The notes: generated by a model not told the origin, from the letters alone. 37,276 nt of DNA from Flavobacteriales bacterium (GCA_022425195.1 JAKMFX010000014.1:1-37276); one strand, 5' to 3'. Shown: positions 24,109-34,027, counted from the first letter of the stretch. Made by a program: numbers and translations.

Positions 24109-25380
24109 TTAAAAGTTGTTGAGTATGGTTTGTGTTCGATCTGGCCCAACAGAAACGATTACAATTGGGGTTTCAAGTTCCTTTTCAAGATACTCGACAT
24201 AATCCGTAAGTTCTTTCGGCAACTCAGTCATGGAGGTCTTAGTTGTCAAGTCCTCTTTCCAACATGGGAATTCCTTGTAAATCGGCTCAATCTTGTCACC
24301 TTCAATATTGTAGGGAAGGTAATCAATAATTTCTCCATTGTACTTGTAATGCGTACACACTTTAATGGTCGGGAATTCACTTAAAACATCTGCCTTCATC
24401 ATCATGAGTTTGGTCACTCCATTGATGTTGATGGCATACTTCAACGCAGGGAGGTCAATCCACCCACATCTTCTTGCCCTACCTGTAGTCGCTCCGAATT
24501 CATTTCCAGCTTTTTGGATGGCTGCCCCTGTATCATCGAATAGTTCTGTTGGGAAAGGGCCACTACCTACACGAGTTAGGTAAGCTTTGAAAATTCCAAA
24601 AACATCCCCAATTCTATTGGGCGCAATTCCAAGTCCAGTACATGCACCTGCTGTCACTGTATTTGAAGACGTGACAAAAGGGTAGGTTCCAAAGTCTATG
24701 TCAAGTAAAGAGCCTTGTGCCCCTTCTGCGAGAACCTTTTTACCTTCTTTTCTTGCCTTGACCAGATAGTGTTCGCTATCAATAAACTCTATCTTTTTCA
24801 ATCTTTCTATAGCCTCAAACCAGTCCTTCTCCATGGGTTCTAGATCGTATTCGAAGTCGTAGTGATTCAAGATTTGTTGGTGCTTAGCTACAAGTTTGCT
24901 GTAACGCTCTTTAAAATCGGGTAGCTCAATGTCCCCAACGCGAAGTCCATTACGGCCTGTCTTGTCCATGTAAGTTGGGCCAATTCCTTTTAGGGTAGAA
25001 CCAATCTTATCTTTCCCCTTTGCTTGCTCAGAGGCTGCATCGAGTAGTTTGTGGCTCGGTAAGATTAGATGCGCTTTTCGGGAAACTAAGAGTTTGCCGT
25101 TTAAGTTGACATTTAAATTTTCTAAACCTTCTAATTCTTTTTTGAAAATTACGGGATCGATTACGACTCCATTTCCTATGACGTTTAGTGCCGTCGGGTG
25201 AAATATCCCGGAAGGTATGGTGTGTAAAACGTGTTTGATTCCATCAAATTCAAGAGTATGCCCTGCATTTGGACCTCCTTGAAATCGCGCAATAATATCG
25301 TAGTTGGATGTTAGAACATCAACAATTTTTCCTTTTCCTTCGTCTCCCCACTGAAGACCTAAAAGAACATCAACAGCCAT
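24109..25380 (-). CDS. purA: Adenylosuccinate synthetase
   Basis: 423 residues, the normal length. PurA joins IMP and aspartate using GTP, the first committed step from IMP to AMP. The N-terminal GTP-binding/catalytic loop GLQWGDEGKGKIVD (about 8-21) is intact, as are QGGPNAGHTLEF (34-45), STLKGIGPTYMDKTGRNGLR, EGAQGSLLDIDFGTYPFVTSSNT, TTGRARRCGWID and the C-terminal VSVGPDRTQTI. It lies 25 bases downstream of the fur-family gene and two genes from rel. In E. coli PurA is directly inhibited by ppGpp, which makes this linkage functionally suggestive. A hairpin terminator follows. Confidence 0.97.
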   Translation of the reverse strand: MAVDVLLGLQWGDEGKGKIVDVLTSNYDIIARFQGGPNAGHTLEFDGIKHVLHTIPSGIFHPTALNVIGNGVVIDPVIFKKELEGLENLNVNLNGKLLVSRKAHLILPSHKLLDAASEQAKGKDKIGSTLKGIGPTYMDKTGRNGLRVGDIELPDFKERYSKLVAKHQQILNHYDFEYDLEPMEKDWFEAIERLKKIEFIDSEHYLVKARKEGKKVLAEGAQGSLLDIDFGTYPFVTSSNTVTAGACTGLGIAPNRIGDVFGIFKAYLTRVGSGPFPTELFDDTGAAIQKAGNEFGATTGRARRCGWIDLPALKYAININGVTKLMMMKADVLSEFPTIKVCTHYKYNGEIIDYLPYNIEGDKIEPIYKEFPCWKEDLTTKTSMTELPKELTDYVEYLEKELETPIVIVSVGPDRTQTILNNF

Positions 25381-25405
25381 TTAGTTTGTGTTTAATATTG
25401 TGGAT

Positions 25406-25867
25406 TTATTTGGAGGTGCTATTTTCACAGGTTTCTTTTTTACAGATACCGTACATGTTTAACGAGTGATGCATGATTTTGAACCCTAAATTTTCTTCAA
25501 CAGCATTGATGATGTTTTGAACTCTTGGATCACAGAATTCAAATACTTTTTTGCAGTCGGTACATATCAGGTGATCGTGCTGTTTGTTGGTGAAACTTTT
25601 TTCGTACTGAGCTTGGTTTTTCCCAAATTGGTGTTTTCGCACCAGATTACAATCTAAGAGGAGTTCAATCGTGTTGTACAAGGTGGCGCGACTTACTCTG
25701 TAATTATGATTTTTCATTTTGATGTAAAGCGTTTCTACATCAAAGTGGTCTTCGTAATCATAAATTTCTTTGAGTATAACAAAGCGTTCGGGCGTTTTTC
25801 TTTGTCCGTTTTGTTCTAGGTAGGTCGTAAACACCTGTTTTACTTGCTCTTGTATTTTTTTACTCAT
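25406..25867 (-). CDS. Fur-family metal-responsive repressor
   Basis: 153 residues. N-terminal winged helix with the recognition helix in RVSRATLYNTIELLLD (57-72) and the HFDVETLY metal-sensing helix (His41). The C-terminal dimerisation domain contains HDHLICTDC (97-105) and HHSLNMYGICKKETC (133-147). The CxxC (102/105) and Cx4C (142/147) pairs form the structural zinc site of Fur proteins. Whether it senses iron (Fur), zinc (Zur) or peroxide (PerR) cannot be settled from sequence alone. It lies between rel and purA on the same strand; a near-match to the -7 consensus (TAGTTTTA) upstream is too weak to call. I saw no obvious Fur box in the window. Confidence 0.92.
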   Translation of the reverse strand: MSKKIQEQVKQVFTTYLEQNGQRKTPERFVILKEIYDYEDHFDVETLYIKMKNHNYRVSRATLYNTIELLLDCNLVRKHQFGKNQAQYEKSFTNKQHDHLICTDCKKVFEFCDPRVQNIINAVEENLGFKIMHHSLNMYGICKKETCENSTSK

Positions 25868-25931
25868 GTATACGTTTAGGCGTCAAAACAAGGCGTAAAA
25901 CTAAGCATTAATTTCGAATTGATATTAAGAA

Positions 25932-28139
25932 TTAAGTACTTTTAAATTTTCTACTTACGGAAGTGATTCCTTTCACTTTTTTGATGTTTTCAATGATGGC
26001 GGCTAAATTCTTTTTATCGTTAATGAGAACCGTAATCATCCCGTCAAAAACGCCATCAGCACTGCTAATGTTCATGGACTGTATGTTCACCTTTAAATTG
26101 TTGGAAAGTATTTGGGTGATTTCATTGATGAAACCAATGCTGTCAATCCCTTTGATGTGAATGACGGCAGTAGATTGCTGATTGCTGCTATCAATCCATT
26201 TGGTTTCTAGGATTCGATAGGCAAAATTGGATTGAAGTCTTATGGCATTTGGGCAATCTTGTCTATGTATTTTTATACCGTCCTTGATGGTGGTAAAGCC
26301 AAAGACTTCATCGCCAGGAATTGGACTGCAGCATTTGGAATAAGAATAATTTAATTTCTCCTCATTCGCACCAAAAACCAAGGTGTCGAGCTTTAGTTCT
26401 TGGTCTGCAGTAATGACTTTTTCCGTCTTTTTTGAGAGTTTGTTTTTTAGGTATTGGTACCAGTTGTTTCGATTTCTCGCAAAATCTTTGATCATCATGT
26501 TGTTAAGCACTCCGATGCCCACGTCATAAAATAGATCCAAGCTTGTCTTGTACTTGAAGTAATTCATCAATTTGTTGACGGTATTCTCGTCAAAAGGGAG
26601 CTTGATGTGTTTTAATTTTCTTCGAAGAATTTCTTTCCCCTCATCAGCAATTTGCTTTTTCTCCTCCTTTAGGGAGCTTTTGATTTTATTTTTTGCTCTT
26701 GCCGTCACCACAATGTTTAACCATGATTTTTTTGGCTTTTGCTTGAGTGAGCTGATGACTTCGACTTGATCTCCACTTTTAAGTTTGTGACTCAGCGGAA
26801 CTATTTTTCCATTGACCTTACAGCCTAAACAACTCGCTCCTAATTGTGTGTGTATGTCGAAGGCAAAGTCAAGAACAGAAGCGCCTTTGGGAAGTGTAAT
26901 CAAATCTCCATTTGGGGTGAAGACAAAGATTTCTTTGGAAAATAAATTGAGTTTAAATTCTTCGAGAAAGTCGACCGCGTTTGATTCTGGGTTTTTAAGC
27001 ATGTCGCGAATTTGATTGATCCAATCCTCGAGGTTCCCTTCTTTGTAATTCCCTTTTTGTTTGTATTTCCAGTGAGCAGCGTATCCTTTTTCTGCAATTT
27101 CATCCATCCGTTCTGTACGGATTTGTACTTCAACCCACTTACCATTTGGACCCATTACTGTCGTATGGAGCGATTCGTATCCATTTGCTTTGGGTGTGGA
27201 AATCCAATCTCTCAGTCGATCGGGGTTGGGACGGTAATGATCGGTGATTAATGAGTAGGTTTTCCAGCAATCTGATTTTTCGTCTTCCAGTTCTGAGTCA
27301 ATGATGATTCGAATCGCAAACTTATCGTAGACCTCATCAAAGGATACTCCTTGATTTTTCATTTTTTTCCGAATGGAGAATATGGATTTAGGCCTTCCTT
27401 TTATTGAGAACAGAAGTTGGTGCCCTTTCAGTGATGCTTTTAGGGGCTTGGTGAACTTTTGAATGTATTTGACTCTGGAATTCTTAGTGGTATTTAATTG
27501 CTGAACGATGTCATTGTAGACTTCCGGTTCTGTATACTTTAAACCTAAGTCCTCAAGTTCTGTTTTTACGGAGTAAAGTCCGAGTCTGTGTGCTAATGGA
27601 GCATAGATGTATAAAGTCTCAGAGCTTATCTTTTGTTGTTTGTGCCTGGGCATTGCATCGAGGGTCTGCATATTGTGCAAACGGTCAGCAAGCTTAATTA
27701 AAATCACGCGAACATCATCAGAAAGCGTGAGCAGCATTTTTCTAAAATTTTCGGCTTGAGCAGAGATGTCTTTTTCAGAGAAGACCGAGATTTTCGTGAG
27801 GCCATCTATAATTTGTCGGATTTTTGGATTGAAAATCCGTTCCATATCCGCCAAGGTATAATGGGTGTCCTCCACGACGTCGTGAAGTAATGCGCAAGCT
27901 ATGGATGTAGCTCCAAGCCCTATGTCTTTGGCTATGATTTGTGCTACGGCTATTGGATGGTAAATATAGGGTTCGCCGCTTTTTCTTCGGACGTCTTTAT
28001 GGGCCTCAACAGCAAAATTAAAGGCTTGTCTGATCAGCTTTTTATCTTCTCTAGTGATGTCACTATTACAGCTTCGTAATAGCGTTTTGTAACGCCTTAC
28101 AATTTCTTTGTTTTCCTTCTCTAAGGCTACTTCGTCCAT
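25932..28139 (-). CDS. rel: Bifunctional (p)ppGpp synthetase/hydrolase (RelA/SpoT homologue)
   Basis: 735 residues with the full long-RSH layout. N-terminal HD hydrolase domain: AHKDVRRKSGEPYIYHP (46-62) and ALLHDVVEDT (83-92), with the His-Asp pair and the ED motif that mark an active hydrolase. Synthetase domain around 240-370: FDEVYDKFAIRIII, ANGYESLHTTV, VEVQIRTERMDEIAEKGYAAHW. TGS domain about 400-465 (IFVFTPNGDLITLPKGAS). Zinc-finger/CC-like region with YSKCCSPIPGDEVFGF. C-terminal ACT domain about 660-735. The protein makes and degrades the alarmone during amino-acid starvation. A weak -7 like box (TAAGTTTA) precedes it. First gene of a probable rel-fur-purA unit. Confidence 0.96.
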   Translation of the reverse strand: MDEVALEKENKEIVRRYKTLLRSCNSDITREDKKLIRQAFNFAVEAHKDVRRKSGEPYIYHPIAVAQIIAKDIGLGATSIACALLHDVVEDTHYTLADMERIFNPKIRQIIDGLTKISVFSEKDISAQAENFRKMLLTLSDDVRVILIKLADRLHNMQTLDAMPRHKQQKISSETLYIYAPLAHRLGLYSVKTELEDLGLKYTEPEVYNDIVQQLNTTKNSRVKYIQKFTKPLKASLKGHQLLFSIKGRPKSIFSIRKKMKNQGVSFDEVYDKFAIRIIIDSELEDEKSDCWKTYSLITDHYRPNPDRLRDWISTPKANGYESLHTTVMGPNGKWVEVQIRTERMDEIAEKGYAAHWKYKQKGNYKEGNLEDWINQIRDMLKNPESNAVDFLEEFKLNLFSKEIFVFTPNGDLITLPKGASVLDFAFDIHTQLGASCLGCKVNGKIVPLSHKLKSGDQVEVISSLKQKPKKSWLNIVVTARAKNKIKSSLKEEKKQIADEGKEILRRKLKHIKLPFDENTVNKLMNYFKYKTSLDLFYDVGIGVLNNMMIKDFARNRNNWYQYLKNKLSKKTEKVITADQELKLDTLVFGANEEKLNYSYSKCCSPIPGDEVFGFTTIKDGIKIHRQDCPNAIRLQSNFAYRILETKWIDSSNQQSTAVIHIKGIDSIGFINEITQILSNNLKVNIQSMNISSADGVFDGMITVLINDKKNLAAIIENIKKVKGITSVSRKFKST

Positions 28140-28208
28140 CCTGTGTTTCTGCTTTGTATAAACTTAAGGAAATTGTGTAAATCAAAAAAGTGAAGATGGG
28201 GATTTTGA

Positions 28209-29495
28209 CTAATAATTTAAAGGAAACGATGTTTTTTTTGCCGGAAGAATTTTTGTTTTGACCTCGCCAAACCCGATTTGGTACTTTTTTGCCTTTGCAC
28301 AAGCCGTCATATGAACGGTGTCGTAGTCGTTTAAAAATTTTCGTTTTGTTCCGTCGGGCATTGTTATCGGTTTTGTTCCGTTCCATGTCAATTCCAAAAG
28401 TGAGCCATAGCTATTTGGCTTTTCTCCGGAAATGGTTCCTGATGCCATTATGTCGCCTGCATTTATGTTACACCCATTGATGGAGTGGTGTGTGAGTTGT
28501 TGAAATATATTCCAGTAGAGGTGTTTGGAGTTGGTCCGACTGACGAGCGTAGGTTTGAAGGCTTCTGAAGATATTTTGACTTCTAAATGAATGTCAAGAT
28601 TTTTCCGCCCTCTAAATTTCAGATAGGGTAAAGTGTCTGGCTTTTGTACTTCTCCTGCGATTCGGAAAGGTTCTAGAGCGTCGAGAGTAACAATCCAAGG
28701 AGAGATCGATGAGGCAAAGTTTTTCCCAAGAAAGGGGCCCAAGGGGACGTATTCCCATTTTTGTAAATCTCTTGCCGACCAGTCGTTAAAAATGCACATG
28801 CCAAAAATATAATTTTCAGCTTCTGAGGTGCTGATGTGTTCTCCTAGGGGTTTTCCTTGCCCAGTTATAAAGGCCATTTCTAGCTCGAAATCCAGTAGTT
28901 TTGTAGGGCCAAAGACGGGTTGGTTGTAGGCCTCCAATAATTGCTGTCCTGCAGGTCTGTGAATGTTTGTGCCTGAGGGGATGATGGAAGATGCTCTTCC
29001 GTGGTAAGCTACAGGCATGTGAAGCCAGTTGGGTAAGAGCGCTTTTTTAGGATCTCTAAACATGCACCCAACGTTATGGGCATGCTGTTTACTGGAGTAG
29101 AAATCGGTGTAGTCACCTACTTTTACGGGCATCATCATTTGAGTGGTGTTGATGGGGTGTAGGGCTTGTTTTTGATGCAGGGCATCCATTTGATTTTCTA
29201 TATCAAATATTTCAGCAATCCGATCTCTCACCAATCGCCACACTGTTTTTGTTTGTTTTAGAAATTCATTCAAGTTGTCTTTTTCAAAAACATCTTTTTT
29301 CAGGGGGATCCCTTTGAAGTAATTCAGTCGATTCAACTGACTTAAATCAATGGCTGTATCTCCGATGCGAGTTCCCAGACAAATTTCTTTGTTTGCTTTC
29401 TTAAATACGCCAAAAGGAATGTTTTGGATGGGGAAATCGGAGTTTTTAGGGACAGAAATCCATGATTTTCTGTTCGAATCATTTGCTTTTATCAT
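28209..29495 (-). CDS. fahA: Fumarylacetoacetase
   Basis: 428 residues, the size of the eukaryote-like full-length enzyme. It hydrolyses fumarylacetoacetate to fumarate and acetoacetate, the last step of tyrosine breakdown through homogentisate. It has an N-terminal SH3-like domain (about 1-115, IPFGVFKKANKEICLGTRIG) and a C-terminal FAH fold. Catalytic and metal residues lie in DYTDFYSSKQHAHNVGCMFR (Asp and His), LLDFELEMAFITG (Glu), FNDWSARDLQKWEYVPLG and LGKNFASSISPW. No homogentisate dioxygenase or HPPD gene is in the window. It is 69 bases upstream of rel on the same strand and divergent to glyA. Confidence 0.95.
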   Translation of the reverse strand: MIKANDSNRKSWISVPKNSDFPIQNIPFGVFKKANKEICLGTRIGDTAIDLSQLNRLNYFKGIPLKKDVFEKDNLNEFLKQTKTVWRLVRDRIAEIFDIENQMDALHQKQALHPINTTQMMMPVKVGDYTDFYSSKQHAHNVGCMFRDPKKALLPNWLHMPVAYHGRASSIIPSGTNIHRPAGQQLLEAYNQPVFGPTKLLDFELEMAFITGQGKPLGEHISTSEAENYIFGMCIFNDWSARDLQKWEYVPLGPFLGKNFASSISPWIVTLDALEPFRIAGEVQKPDTLPYLKFRGRKNLDIHLEVKISSEAFKPTLVSRTNSKHLYWNIFQQLTHHSINGCNINAGDIMASGTISGEKPNSYGSLLELTWNGTKPITMPDGTKRKFLNDYDTVHMTACAKAKKYQIGFGEVKTKILPAKKTSFPLNY

Positions 29496-29524
29496 ATTAG
29501 TATAATTTTTACGTAATTAAGAAT

Positions 29525-29532
29525 TATATTTG
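29525..29532 (+). promoter_or_regulatory. -7 box of glyA
   Basis: TATATTTG, an exact TAnnTTTG match, 44 bases before the glyA ATG. No clean -33 TTG is visible in the A/T-rich sequence upstream. The predicted start is near 29538. Confidence 0.5.
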
Positions 29533-29576
29533 CAACCTAAATTAAGGAAAACAACAACAATTACCCCAAACTAAAC

Positions 29577-30851
29577 ATGGAAAGAGATCAGCAAATCTTC
29601 GAGTTAATTCAAGAAGAACACGAACGTCAAGTTTATGGTATTGAATTAATTGCATCCGAAAACTTCGTCAGTGATCAAGTAATGGAAGCCACAGGCTCTT
29701 GTTTGACCAATAAGTATGCCGAAGGTTATCCCAACAAGAGGTATTATGGAGGTTGTGAAGTGGTTGATGAAGTTGAGCAAATTGCGATCGATAGAGCCAA
29801 GGTTCTTTTTGGTGTTGAGTACGCGAACGTTCAGCCTCACTCAGGATCACAAGCCAACGCTGCAGTTTATTTGACTTGCTTAAAGCCTGGAGATAAAATT
29901 TTAGGTTTTGATCTTTCTCATGGAGGGCATTTAACGCATGGATCTTCGGTTAACTTTTCAGGTAAGTTGTACGAGCCTTCTTTCTATGGAGTGGAAAAAG
30001 ATACAGGTCGTGTTGATATGGATAAAGTTGAAGCCATTGCACTTAAAGAGCAGCCCAAATTAATTATCTGTGGAGCTTCCGCTTACTCTAGGGATTGGGA
30101 TTATGCCCGATTCCGTGAAATTGCTGATAAAGTTGGCGCGATTTTGATGGCCGATATATCTCATCCTGCCGGTTTGATTGCTAAGGGGGTTCTGAATGAC
30201 CCAGTTGAGCATTGTCATATCTTGACCACAACCACACACAAGACCTTGAGAGGTCCACGTGGAGGTTTGATTATGTTGCCAAAAGATTTTGAAAATCCAT
30301 GGGGTTTGAAAACGCCTAAGGGTAAGGTTCGAATGATGTCTGCCTTGCTAAATTCAGCCGTTTTCCCAGGGATGCAAGGAGGCCCTCTAGAGCACGTTAT
30401 CGCTGCGAAAGCCATTGCTTTCGGAGAGGCGCTTACAGATGCTTATTTTGAATATGCACTTCAGGTGAAGAGAAATGCAACGGCTATGGCAGATGCGCTT
30501 GTAGCTAAAGGATATGATGTGGTTTCTGGTGGTACAGACAATCACTGTATGTTGATTGATTTACGTTCTAAGAACGTTACGGGAAAAGATGCTGAAAATG
30601 CTTTAGTGAAGGCACATATTACCGTGAATAAAAATATGGTTCCCTTTGATGATCAGTCGCCTTTTGTGACTTCCGGTATCCGCGTGGGGACTGCAGCTTT
30701 AACCACTCGAGGTTTGAATGAGGAACATATGGTAAAAATCGTTGATTTGATTGATGAAGTGATTCTGAACCATGAAAATCAAGAAGCCTTACAGGCTGTA
30801 GGTGAAAAGGTGAACGAAATGATGGGTGCTTTCCCAATTTTCGCTTCCTAA
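29577..30851 (+). CDS. glyA: Serine hydroxymethyltransferase
   Basis: 424 residues. This PLP enzyme interconverts serine and glycine while charging tetrahydrofolate with a one-carbon unit. Motifs: [10 protein letters not shown] (23-32), the [15 protein letters not shown] block (45-59), [14 protein letters not shown] (85-98), and the PLP-lysine site [14 protein letters not shown] with Lys222. [15 protein letters not shown] near 366-380 is the usual C-terminal arginine-bearing motif. It has its own promoter and a clean terminator, so it is probably monocistronic. It supplies the folate one-carbon pool to which the pabB product also contributes, though the genes are far apart. Confidence 0.98.
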   Translation: MERDQQIFELIQEEHERQVYGIELIASENFVSDQVMEATGSCLTNKYAEGYPNKRYYGGCEVVDEVEQIAIDRAKVLFGVEYANVQPHSGSQANAAVYLTCLKPGDKILGFDLSHGGHLTHGSSVNFSGKLYEPSFYGVEKDTGRVDMDKVEAIALKEQPKLIICGASAYSRDWDYARFREIADKVGAILMADISHPAGLIAKGVLNDPVEHCHILTTTTHKTLRGPRGGLIMLPKDFENPWGLKTPKGKVRMMSALLNSAVFPGMQGGPLEHVIAAKAIAFGEALTDAYFEYALQVKRNATAMADALVAKGYDVVSGGTDNHCMLIDLRSKNVTGKDAENALVKAHITVNKNMVPFDDQSPFVTSGIRVGTAALTTRGLNEEHMVKIVDLIDEVILNHENQEALQAVGEKVNEMMGAFPIFAS

Positions 30852-30876
30852 TCCCGGTTTTATATATGAAATACAG

Positions 30877-30903
30877 AGAGGTCGGTAGCGACCTCTTTTT
30901 TTT
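30877..30903 (+). terminator. Rho-independent terminator of glyA
   Basis: Stem AGAGGTCG (30877-30884) pairs with CGACCTCT (30889-30896) around loop GTAG, followed by eight T's. It begins 25 bases after the glyA stop codon. Confidence 0.93.
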
Positions 30904-30961
30904 GGCTCATACATTCTTATTATTGAATGCAAAAACTATCTTTACCCCCTAAATTTTAGTT

Positions 30962-32053
30962 ATGAAGTGTGGAATTGTAGGATTGCCTAATGTGGGTAAA
31001 TCAACTTTATTTAATTGCCTTTCAAATGCCAAAGCTTTGGCGGCAAATTATCCTTTTGCAACTATAGAGCCCAATGTTGGGGTTATTCCCGTGCCGGATG
31101 AGAGGATTGCAAAATTGGAAGCGCTTGTGAAGCCTGAACGCGTTCAACAAGCCATTGTTGAAATTGTAGATATCGCAGGGCTGGTTCGAGGAGCCAGTAA
31201 AGGCGAAGGGTTGGGGAATAAGTTTTTAGCCAACATTAGAGAAACTCAGGCAATTATTCATGTTTTACGTTGTTTTGACAATGATAACATTACGCATGTT
31301 GACGGCTCCATAGATCCTGTAAGGGATAAGGAGACCATTGATATTGAATTGCAAATTAAAGATCTAGAGTCTGTAGAGAAAAAGATAGAGACAACGAAGA
31401 AGAAAACCAGAACTGGTGATAAAGACGCGGTTAAGGTTTTGTCAATTCTTGAGCAGTACAAAGCACATTTTGAATCTGGTAAATCAGCACGTTCTATCGA
31501 TCTTGCTGACAAGGAAAAAGAGGCTGTTGCGGATTTGATGTTATTGACCAACAAGCCGATTCTTTACATCTGCAATGTGAATGAGGATGAGGCTATTGAG
31601 GGGAATGCATATGTAGAGGCAGTGCGAGAAGTGATTAAAGGAGAGGATGCTCAGTTGCTTATCATCGCGGCAGGTATGGAGGCCGATATTATGGAGTTGG
31701 ACACTTTTGAGGAGCGTCAAGAGTTTTTGCAAGATATGGGACTTAAGGAGCCGGGTGTAAAGAAGGTAATTCGAACCGCTTACGCCTTGTTAAATCTTCA
31801 GACGTATTTTACTGCTGGCGAAAAAGAAGTTAGGGCATGGACGATTAAAGAAGGTTTTACGGCACCCCAAGCAGCCGGAGTTATTCATACCGATTTTGAA
31901 AAAGGATTCATCCGTGCAGAGGTGATTAAGTATGATGATTATGTTTCATTGGGCTCCGAATTGGCTTGTAAGGAAGCGGGGAAGCTTTCCGTTGAAGGTA
32001 AGGAATATGTAGTCCAAGACGGAGATGTGATGCATTTTAGATTCAATGTTTAA
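30962..32053 (+). CDS. ychF: Ribosome-associated ATPase YchF (Obg family)
   Basis: 363 residues, the family length. The P-loop GLPNVGKST is at 7-15 and the DIAGLVRGASKGEGLGNKFL switch region follows. The nucleotide-base motif reads NVNE instead of the NKxD of true GTPases, which in YchF/OLA1 proteins correlates with a preference for ATP. A coiled-coil insertion (about 125-180, KDLESVEKKIETTKKKTR) and a C-terminal TGS domain (about 280-363) complete the layout. YchF binds ribosomes and has been linked to stress responses; its exact role is open. It is preceded by an imperfect TATCTTTA box and followed by a hairpin. Confidence 0.96.
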   Translation: MKCGIVGLPNVGKSTLFNCLSNAKALAANYPFATIEPNVGVIPVPDERIAKLEALVKPERVQQAIVEIVDIAGLVRGASKGEGLGNKFLANIRETQAIIHVLRCFDNDNITHVDGSIDPVRDKETIDIELQIKDLESVEKKIETTKKKTRTGDKDAVKVLSILEQYKAHFESGKSARSIDLADKEKEAVADLMLLTNKPILYICNVNEDEAIEGNAYVEAVREVIKGEDAQLLIIAAGMEADIMELDTFEERQEFLQDMGLKEPGVKKVIRTAYALLNLQTYFTAGEKEVRAWTIKEGFTAPQAAGVIHTDFEKGFIRAEVIKYDDYVSLGSELACKEAGKLSVEGKEYVVQDGDVMHFRFNV

Positions 32054-32082
32054 TTGTTGATAAAATTGTGTAGAGCTTTCAT

Positions 32083-32110
32083 TTGAAAGATTCAATTGTT
32101 TAGGTATAAT
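32083..32110 (+). promoter_or_regulatory. Possible promoter upstream of parE (sigma70-like spacing)
   Basis: TTGAAA at 32083-32088 and TATAAT at 32105-32110 are 16 bases apart, an E. coli-like arrangement rather than the TAnnTTTG type used elsewhere in the window. No TAnnTTTG box lies between ychF and parE. In A/T-rich DNA such a match can occur by chance. Confidence 0.25.
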
Positions 32111-32122
32111 TTTTATTTTTAG

Positions 32123-32159
32123 AAAGTAGTATGGTTTATCTATACTACTTTTCTTTTTT
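32123..32159 (+). terminator. Hairpin with T-run between ychF and parE
   Basis: Stem AAAGTAGTAT (32123-32132) pairs with ATACTACTTT (32142-32151), loop nine bases, followed by TCTTTTTT. It lies 70 bases after the ychF stop and its T-run ends 21 bases before the parE ATG, so it may terminate ychF or act inside the parE leader. Confidence 0.75.
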
Positions 32160-32180
32160 AGCATACATTCAAAAACTCTT

Positions 32181-34025
32181 ATGGCAGAGAATCAATATAC
32201 AGAGGATAGCATTAGATCCTTAGACTGGAAGGAGCACATCCGGATGCGGCCAGGTATGTACATTGGTAAACTTGGTGATGGGTCCTCTCATGATGATGGT
32301 ATATACATACTCCTCAAGGAAGTTGTGGATAACTGTATCGATGAGTATGTGATGGGACACGGAAAAAACATTGAAATAAGTGTTCGTGGAAAGAAGGTTA
32401 CGGTAAGAGATTTTGGAAGAGGCATTCCTCTTGGGAAGGTGATTGATTGTGTATCAAAGATTAACACAGGAGGTAAATACGATTCAAAAGCATTTAAAAA
32501 ATCCATAGGTCTTAATGGAGTTGGGACGAAGGCGGTAAACGCACTTTCCGATTACTTTAAGGTGCAGTCCGTCAGGGATGGGCAAACAAAGGTTGTAGAG
32601 TTTCATCAGGGAGAAGTAACTCTAGATGAGGATATACAAGAGACGTCGGTTCGGAAAGGGACTCGAGTTTCTTTCATTCCCGATGAATCGATTTTCCACA
32701 ATTATCGCTACGTCAATGAATACGTAGAGAAAATGATGTGGCACTATGCCTATTTGAATACGGGCTTGACCATGGTCTATAATGGAGAGAAGTTTCATTC
32801 CGAAAATGGGCTTTACGATTTATTGAATAATGAAATCGAAGAAGGGACAACCCATTATCCTGTGATTCATTTGAAAGGCGATGATATCGAGATTGCAATG
32901 ACCCATATGCGAAATCAATACGGAGAGTCCTATCACTCTTTTGTAAATGGTCAGCATACCACCATGGGAGGAACACACCAAGCGGCTTTTCGCGAAGCTG
33001 TGGTTAAAACCATACGTGAGTTTTATGGGAAAAATTACGAAGCTTCGGACATTCGCCAAGCCATAAATGCAGCGATCAGTATCAAAGTTATTGAGCCTGT
33101 ATTTGAGTCGCAGACAAAGACCAAGTTAGGGTCTGCGGATATGGGGCCTGATATGCCTACGGTAAGGACCTTTGTGAATGATTTCATGAAAAGTAAGCTC
33201 GACAATTACCTTCATAAGCATCCAGAAGTTGCCGATGCCCTTCAGAAAAAAATATTGCTGGCCGAACGTGAAAGAAAAGACTTAGCAGGCATCAAAAAAC
33301 TCAGTAGAGAGCGGGCTAAAAAGGCCAACCTTCACAATAAGAAATTACGGGATTGTAGGGTACACTACAATGAAATAAAAAAAGAACGAAGGTTGGAGAC
33401 CACGCTATTTATTACCGAGGGGGATTCCGCCAGTGGCTCTATTACAAAGTCAAGAGATGTAAACACGCAAGCGGTATTTAGTTTAAAGGGAAAGCCCCTC
33501 AACTCCTATGGGCTGACAAAGAAAATAGTCTATGAGAATGAGGAGTTCAACTTAGTACAAGCGGCTTTAAATATAGAAAATGGTCTCGAGGATCTTCGTT
33601 ACAACAATGTTGTCATCGCAACAGATGCTGATGTAGATGGGATGCACATACGTTTACTACTGATCACATTCTTTTTACAATTTTTCCCAGAATTAATTCG
33701 AGAAGGGCATTTGTACATTCTACAAACACCATTATTTAGAGTTCGAAATAAAAAAGAAACCATTTACTGTTACGATGAGCTTGAAAAAATAGCGGCCGAA
33801 GAAAAGTTGTCAGGGAGGTTAGAGATTACTCGGTTCAAAGGTCTGGGAGAAATTTCTCCTAATGAATTTAAAGGGTTTATAGGAAAAGATATACGCTTGG
33901 AGCCGGTAATGATTAGGCAAGAGCAAAGGATTGCAGAAATGTTAAAATTCTACATGGGAAAAAATACGCCTGATCGCCAGCAGTTTATCATCGAGAACTT
34001 ACGAGTAGAAAAAGGGGTTGAATAG
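32181..34025 (+). CDS. parE: DNA topoisomerase IV subunit B (type IIA, ATPase subunit)
   Basis: 614 residues. N-terminal GHKL ATPase: MRPGMYIG near 22-29, EVVDNCIDE with the catalytic Glu/Asn, DFGRGIP, and the ATP lid [15 protein letters not shown] transducer domain follows, then the TOPRIM fold with TEGDSASGS (about 412-420) and DADVDGMHI (about 480-488). The length and the immediate partner gene fit the parE-parC pair of Bacteroidota rather than the separate gyrB. With ParC it forms the ATP-driven enzyme that unlinks daughter chromosomes and relaxes supercoils. The stop codon is two bases before the parC ATG, so the two are translated together. Confidence 0.93.
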   Translation: MAENQYTEDSIRSLDWKEHIRMRPGMYIGKLGDGSSHDDGIYILLKEVVDNCIDEYVMGHGKNIEISVRGKKVTVRDFGRGIPLGKVIDCVSKINTGGKYDSKAFKKSIGLNGVGTKAVNALSDYFKVQSVRDGQTKVVEFHQGEVTLDEDIQETSVRKGTRVSFIPDESIFHNYRYVNEYVEKMMWHYAYLNTGLTMVYNGEKFHSENGLYDLLNNEIEEGTTHYPVIHLKGDDIEIAMTHMRNQYGESYHSFVNGQHTTMGGTHQAAFREAVVKTIREFYGKNYEASDIRQAINAAISIKVIEPVFESQTKTKLGSADMGPDMPTVRTFVNDFMKSKLDNYLHKHPEVADALQKKILLAERERKDLAGIKKLSRERAKKANLHNKKLRDCRVHYNEIKKERRLETTLFITEGDSASGSITKSRDVNTQAVFSLKGKPLNSYGLTKKIVYENEEFNLVQAALNIENGLEDLRYNNVVIATDADVDGMHIRLLLITFFLQFFPELIREGHLYILQTPLFRVRNKKETIYCYDELEKIAAEEKLSGRLEITRFKGLGEISPNEFKGFIGKDIRLEPVMIRQEQRIAEMLKFYMGKNTPDRQQFIIENLRVEKGVE

Positions 34026-34027
34026 TC

